DNA from: Prochlorococcus sp. AG-402-M23
GTDB taxonomy: Bacteria > Cyanobacteriota > Cyanobacteriia > PCC-6307 > Cyanobiaceae
Length of the DNA: 64,000 bases
Direction: 5' to 3'
Assembly: GCA_003216575.1 (NCBI GenBank)
Contig: QCIR01000007.1
Span: 1 to 64,000 of the forward strand
Made by a program: the position numbers and the translations under genes. The notes beneath the pieces were generated by a model. It searched no databases, was not told where the DNA came from, and saw only the letters and a program-made list of their open reading frames with translations. Below are positions 59,415-64,000 of the stretch, piece by piece; within the stretch, counting starts at the first letter, position 1; the number at the start of each line of letters is the position of its first letter.

Positions 59415-60122
59415 TTAAACACTAAGGAATTTCTCTACTACAGCCTTACTTAATTCACTAGTTGGTCCATTTGCCACGATACCTCCGCGTTGCATTGCAT
59501 AATAACGATCTGCTTGTCTCACAAAATGCAGATGTTGCTCTACCAATAAAACTCCAACACCAGTCTCACTAATGATCCTTTTAACTGCTGACTCAATATC
59601 TTGAACGATATTCGGTTGTATTCCTTCGGTTGGCTCATCAAGTAATAGCAACTTTGGTTTTCCAAGTAATGCTCGCGCAATTGCAAGTTGTTGCTGTTGC
59701 CCTCCGCTTAAGTCCCCTCCTTTACGAGCTAGAAATTGTTTTAAGACAGGAAAAAGCTCGTATACCAAATTATCAATCTTTTTATGCTTTGCTAAACCTC
59801 CAGGTAACGCTTCCAATCCAAGTTGAAGATTTTCCTCGACAGTTAAATAAGGTATTATTTCTCGTCCTTGAGGAACATAAGCAATTCCAGAACGAGCCCT
59901 TTGATGAGGTGGCTTTCTATTTACCAAATCTCCATTAAAAACAATTTCTCCACGCCGTGGATTTAACAACCCAATTAAAGATTTAAGCAAAGTTGTTTTA
60001 CCTACTCCATTTCGACCTATAAGACAAATCATCTCACCTTGATTGATATTCATATCAACATCTCGAAGGATATGACTTTCGCCATAGTAAGTATTCAAGC
60101 CTTTTATCTGAAGCATAGTCAT
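59415..60122 (-). CDS. urtE: Urea ABC transporter ATP-binding protein
   Basis: LivF-like ABC (IGRNGVGKTTLLKSLIGLL, DLSGGQQQQLAIARALLG) in urt order. Confidence 0.92.
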   Translation of the reverse strand: MTMLQIKGLNTYYGESHILRDVDMNINQGEMICLIGRNGVGKTTLLKSLIGLLNPRRGEIVFNGDLVNRKPPHQRARSGIAYVPQGREIIPYLTVEENLQLGLEALPGGLAKHKKIDNLVYELFPVLKQFLARKGGDLSGGQQQQLAIARALLGKPKLLLLDEPTEGIQPNIVQDIESAVKRIISETGVGVLLVEQHLHFVRQADRYYAMQRGGIVANGPTSELSKAVVEKFLSV

Positions 60123-60877
60123 TGTTCTTCCTCATCAGTTTTTCCAAGATAAACCTCTATCACTAAAGGATCTTTTTGTATGTCACTCATGGAACCCTCT
60201 TTCAATACATGACCTTGGTGTAAAACACTAACAGGGCAATCAAGTCTACGAATAAATTCCATATCATGATCAATGACTAAAACTGTATGATCACCCGCTA
60301 AAGATTTAAGAAGATCAGCAGTTAAATCTGTTTCTTCATCAGTCAAACCAGCAACAGGTTCATCAACAAGTAAAAGATCAGGGTCTTGTCCCACTAGCAT
60401 CGCAATCTCAAGCCATTGTTTTTGACCATGAGAAAGCGCTCCGGCCCTTATATTGGCTTTTGATTGAAGGTTGACAATACTCATCAAATGTTGAATTTGA
60501 TCTAAATGCTTAACCTTTAAACTATTAATTAATAATGAGAAAGGAGTTTTAGGTCTACTCACTGCTAGAGCTAGGTTTTCTTGCACAGATAAATTCTCAA
60601 ATATCCTAGGACTTTGAAATTTTCTTCCAATCCCTTTACGCGCTATACGAAACTCTTTTTGGCCAACCAACGATTTTTCTTTAAAAATCACGTCACCCTT
60701 TGTAGGTGCTACTTTCCCTGTAATGACATCTAAGAATGTAGTTTTACCTGCACCGTTGGGACCAATAACTGCTCTAAGATCACCCTGATTCAAAACCAGA
60801 TTAAGATCTCTGAGAGCAAGGAATCCTTCAAAACTAACTGAAATTTGTTTTAGCTCTAGCAATGGAGAAGTCATCAT
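60119..60877 (-). CDS. urtD: Urea ABC transporter ATP-binding protein
   Basis: LivG-like ABC (IGPNGAGKTTFLDVITGK, LSHGQKQWLEIAMLV). Confidence 0.92.
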   Translation of the reverse strand: MMTSPLLELKQISVSFEGFLALRDLNLVLNQGDLRAVIGPNGAGKTTFLDVITGKVAPTKGDVIFKEKSLVGQKEFRIARKGIGRKFQSPRIFENLSVQENLALAVSRPKTPFSLLINSLKVKHLDQIQHLMSIVNLQSKANIRAGALSHGQKQWLEIAMLVGQDPDLLLVDEPVAGLTDEETDLTADLLKSLAGDHTVLVIDHDMEFIRRLDCPVSVLHQGHVLKEGSMSDIQKDPLVIEVYLGKTDEEEQ

Positions 60878-62001
60878 TTCACCTCACCTTGTTCATTGAC
60901 TTCAAGACTTGGATATGTTTCTAATTTTTTATTAATCCCAAGTAGAAACAATAATTTCTTTGGACCGTCTTTCCTAATCCATCCTAGTACCCCCTCTGGA
61001 AGAGCTGTTACAACAAGAATAAATAATCCACCTTGAATAAACATCCAGCTTGCTGGTAATGCTTCACTTACCAAACTTTTTGCATAATTAATTAAAACAG
61101 CTCCAAGTATTGCGCCTAGCAAAGTTCCTCTACCACCCACGGCAACCCAAACAACCATTTCTATAGAGAAAGGGACAGTCATAAACTGTGGAGAAACTAT
61201 TCCAGATTGAACTGTATACAAAGCCCCTGAAATACCAGCTAATCCTCCTGCTATTGAAAATATTATTGTTTTAAAAATTACTGGATTATAACCAGTGAAA
61301 CGAACTCGAGCTTCATCATCTCTAATTCCAATAAGGATATTTCCAAATCTATCTCGAACAATCCACCGGGCAAAAAACCAAGCAAGTATTACTAAAACAG
61401 CTGATATCCAAAAGAACCATCTTTGCATTATTTCTGAACCTACCATTTGTCCAAAAAGTTGAGTCACATCTGTTTTCAAACCATTTGTTCCATTAATCAA
61501 TTTCTGCTGTCCATTAAAGAAATTGAAAAAAACCAAAAGAGCCGCTTGTGTAAGGATTGAAAAATAAACACCTTTTATTCTATTTCTAAACACTAAATAC
61601 CCAAGAAGACCAGCAATAATAGCCGGTATCAGCCAAATGGAAATAAGAGTAAAAATTGAACTTTTAAAAGGTTCCCAGAAAAATGGAAGCTTTTCGACTC
61701 CATATAAACCAAAAAACTCAGGGATACCATTTGGGAATTCTCCTGCACTATTCAATTGGAGGAACATCGCAGCACAATATCCACCAAGTGCAAAGAAAAT
61801 TCCTTGACCTAAACTCAACATTCCTGTGAATCCCCAAATCAAATCCACTCCTAATGCCACTATTGCAAGCGATAAATATCTTCCTAATAGATTTAATCTA
61901 AAAACAGGAAGCACTGAGGGTGCAGCAATAATTAGGGCAATAAGTAATACCCAAATAGTTAAATTAATCCAACTTTTTTTTGTAGAAAAAATACTCATCA
62001 A
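60874..62001 (-). CDS. urtC: Urea ABC transporter permease
   Basis: LivM-like permease (WGFTGMLSLGQGIFFALGGYCAAMFL). Confidence 0.92.
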   Translation of the reverse strand: MMSIFSTKKSWINLTIWVLLIALIIAAPSVLPVFRLNLLGRYLSLAIVALGVDLIWGFTGMLSLGQGIFFALGGYCAAMFLQLNSAGEFPNGIPEFFGLYGVEKLPFFWEPFKSSIFTLISIWLIPAIIAGLLGYLVFRNRIKGVYFSILTQAALLVFFNFFNGQQKLINGTNGLKTDVTQLFGQMVGSEIMQRWFFWISAVLVILAWFFARWIVRDRFGNILIGIRDDEARVRFTGYNPVIFKTIIFSIAGGLAGISGALYTVQSGIVSPQFMTVPFSIEMVVWVAVGGRGTLLGAILGAVLINYAKSLVSEALPASWMFIQGGLFILVVTALPEGVLGWIRKDGPKKLLFLLGINKKLETYPSLEVNEQGEVK

Positions 62002-63159
62002 TCAAGACTCCACCATTCTTCCTTTTTGTGGGAACATCCCAGTTGGTTTAAATTGAAGGAATATGACTATCAGAGCAAATATCATTACTCTAGCCATGCT
62101 TGTTGTCGCAAAAAAATCTATTGTTGAATAAAGAGGGGAAGGCATATCTGGCCAAATAGTAAGTAGTCTTCCTGCTCCTATCAAATCAGTCATTATTCCA
62201 ATAGAGAAAGAAGCAAGGATTGTTCCTAATAAATTGCCCACTCCACCAAGAACAACAACCATAAAACATCCCACAATGTAATTTCCACCAACATTTGGTC
62301 CGACTGAGCCAAGGAGTGAAACTGCAACTCCTGCAACACCAGCGAGACCAGAACCTATTCCAAAAGTAATAATATCTACTGTTTCAGTGGATATACCTAA
62401 ACAATCACTCATTGGTCTATTTTGAGTTACTGCTCTAATTCTCATTCCCCAAGCTGTTTTATCAAGAAAGAAAATTACTACTAAAACAGATATTAAGGTA
62501 ATGAGGATTATTAAAAGACGCGTTTTAGGAAAAGTAATTCCAACAAAATCAATTCCACCTCTCATCCAAGAGGGAGCTGTAACATCAACATTCCTTGCAC
62601 TAGCGCGACTAAGTTTACTTACTAAAGACGATAAAACACCTCCTGTTGCTACACCTAACAAAGCTGAGAACCCCCAAGTACATGCTCTTATTAATTTACC
62701 TTTTGCACCATGAAGTAAGTCATCAGAAATAAATAGCGGTGTAAATAGGCCAAAGAAAAGTGCTATTACCAAACCACTGGCATAGGCTAGCGGAACACTT
62801 CTAACAAATTGTTGAAGGATTAGGCTCACTCCCCATGTGGCTAAAAGTGTTTCAAGAGGACTTCCATAGAGACGTCTAATAACCGTTCGTTCTAAAAGAA
62901 TTCCAACTGTTCCACTAACTAAAAAAGCAATACCAATTGCAACTATGACATACGAATCATAAAAAGGTTTTAAGAAAGAAACTTGTTTGAAAATTAATTG
63001 GGTTATGTATGTTGAATAAGCACCAAGCATCATCAATTCCCCATGAGCAAGATTGATGACACCCATTAAACCGAAGACAATTGCTAGTCCCAGTGCTGCG
63101 ACGAGCAAAACTGAGCCAATAGCAACGCCATTAAAAAGGCTTTCAAGAATAAGTTGCAC
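62002..63159 (-). CDS. urtB: Urea ABC transporter permease
   Basis: LivH-like permease (GLMGVINLAHGELMMLGAYSTY). Confidence 0.92.
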   Translation of the reverse strand: MQLILESLFNGVAIGSVLLVAALGLAIVFGLMGVINLAHGELMMLGAYSTYITQLIFKQVSFLKPFYDSYVIVAIGIAFLVSGTVGILLERTVIRRLYGSPLETLLATWGVSLILQQFVRSVPLAYASGLVIALFFGLFTPLFISDDLLHGAKGKLIRACTWGFSALLGVATGGVLSSLVSKLSRASARNVDVTAPSWMRGGIDFVGITFPKTRLLIILITLISVLVVIFFLDKTAWGMRIRAVTQNRPMSDCLGISTETVDIITFGIGSGLAGVAGVAVSLLGSVGPNVGGNYIVGCFMVVVLGGVGNLLGTILASFSIGIMTDLIGAGRLLTIWPDMPSPLYSTIDFFATTSMARVMIFALIVIFLQFKPTGMFPQKGRMVES

Positions 63160-63183
63160 TAGCTTGGTTGATTTTTTTAAAGA

Positions 63184-63209
63184 AATAAGGAGCCCGAAGG
63201 CTCCTTATT
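63184..63209. terminator. Hairpin in the urtA-urtB intergenic region
   Basis: AATAAGGAGCC-CGAA-GGCTCCTTATT, perfect 11-bp stem with tetraloop. Confidence 0.7.
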
Positions 63210-63237
63210 AGAATCTATTTATAAGTCAAAAATTGAA

Positions 63238-64000
63238 TCACATCCTATATTTTTCACCTTTCTTAGGATCAGTCCAATCACAAGCGTAGCCTTTTGAACT
63301 TGGATGTTTTTGGTTCCATGCTTGTGGTTCAACTACTCCAGTTTCTTCAAGGATAGTAAATCCACCCTCTGCGTTGATTTCACCGATTCTCACTGTTTGA
63401 GATAGGTGATGATTTGCCATAACTTCTACTGGCCCTTGGGGAGCATCGAATGTCTGACCAACCAATGCTTCTCTAACAGCATTGTCATCAAATGTTCCTG
63501 CATCTTCAACTGCCTGCTTCCAAAGATAAACCATGTTATAAGCAGATTCTTGAGGATCAGCTACAACACGATCACTACCCCATCTCTTCTTAAAACTCTT
63601 AGCAAATTTCTTAGAAGCTGGAGTATCAATAGACATCATGTAGTTCCAAGCACCATAGTGGCCTTCAAGGAACTCAGGTCCAATCGTACTAATCTCTTCT
63701 TCCGCAATGGAGTAGTTCATTACGTAATAACCATTGGAAGGAGTGATTCCTGCGTCCTGGATTTGTTTAAAGAAAGCAACGTTTTGATCACCGTTCAAAG
63801 TGTTAACGATGATTCCACCATCAGGAAGAGCAACTTTAATCTTGGAGATAATAGGAGCTACCTCTGTATTACCTAAAGGTAGATAGTCTTCTCCAACAAC
63901 TTTACCGCCAAGTTGTTTAACTTGAGCTTTAGTAATTGTGTTAGAAGTTCTTGGGAAAACATAATCAGAACCAACTAAGAAGAAATCTCCTCCAGCCGCT
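63238..64000 (-). CDS. urtA: Urea ABC transporter substrate-binding protein (5' end beyond window)
   Basis: Frame stays open past the 63798 track start (GGIIVNTLNGDQNVAFFKQIQDAG); C-terminal CDWTDPKKGEKYRM. Confidence 0.92.
   Translation of the reverse strand, partial: AAGGDFFLVGSDYVFPRTSNTITKAQVKQLGGKVVGEDYLPLGNTEVAPIISKIKVALPDGGIIVNTLNGDQNVAFFKQIQDAGITPSNGYYVMNYSIAEEEISTIGPEFLEGHYGAWNYMMSIDTPASKKFAKSFKKRWGSDRVVADPQESAYNMVYLWKQAVEDAGTFDDNAVREALVGQTFDAPQGPVEVMANHHLSQTVRIGEINAEGGFTILEETGVVEPQAWNQKHPSSKGYACDWTDPKKGEKYRM

Noticed and set aside
59630-59938. 102-aa plus-strand ORF
   Set aside because: Antisense shadow of urtE.
63406-63876. 156-aa plus-strand ORF
   Set aside because: Antisense to urtA, which has clear homology features.

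Overview
The window looks like a Prochlorococcus-type (marine picocyanobacterial, low-GC) chromosome segment; this is inferred from gene content, not from a search. Most of it is housekeeping: ftsW, ccdA/ccsB, queF, glnB, purB, fumC, a biotin operon (bioF, a bioK-like hydrolase, bioC, bioD, bioA), rsmG, an hli gene, split rpoC2/rpoC1 with rpoB, rpsT, hisD, rpiA, an HtrA protease, rimP-nusA-ylxR-infB, tRNA-Thr, folE, and urea transporter genes urtE/D/C/B/A (urtA runs off the right end). The most interesting part is about 46-55.6 kb, a zinc/metal-homeostasis island. It holds a His-rich porin, two small proteins sharing a C-terminal HKMG-WMPC motif, a ribbon-helix-helix protein with a Cys cluster, znuB, zur, znuC, znuA, an unknown ORF, a CobW/COG0523 GTPase and a WD40 protein. 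By eye, a ~110-aa domain (FEW.GVF.L..G.Y ... DP.M..V.L ... FT[EQ]H...EF) is inserted both in ZnuA and in the CobW GTPase, linking uptake protein and metal chaperone. A perfect 15-bp inverted repeat covers the start codon of the ORF between znuA and cobW. At about 57.75 kb an ORF-free segment has interleaved complementary arms (a-b-a'-b'), suggesting a pseudoknot or switching structured RNA. All product names come from reading the sequences; no database search was run.
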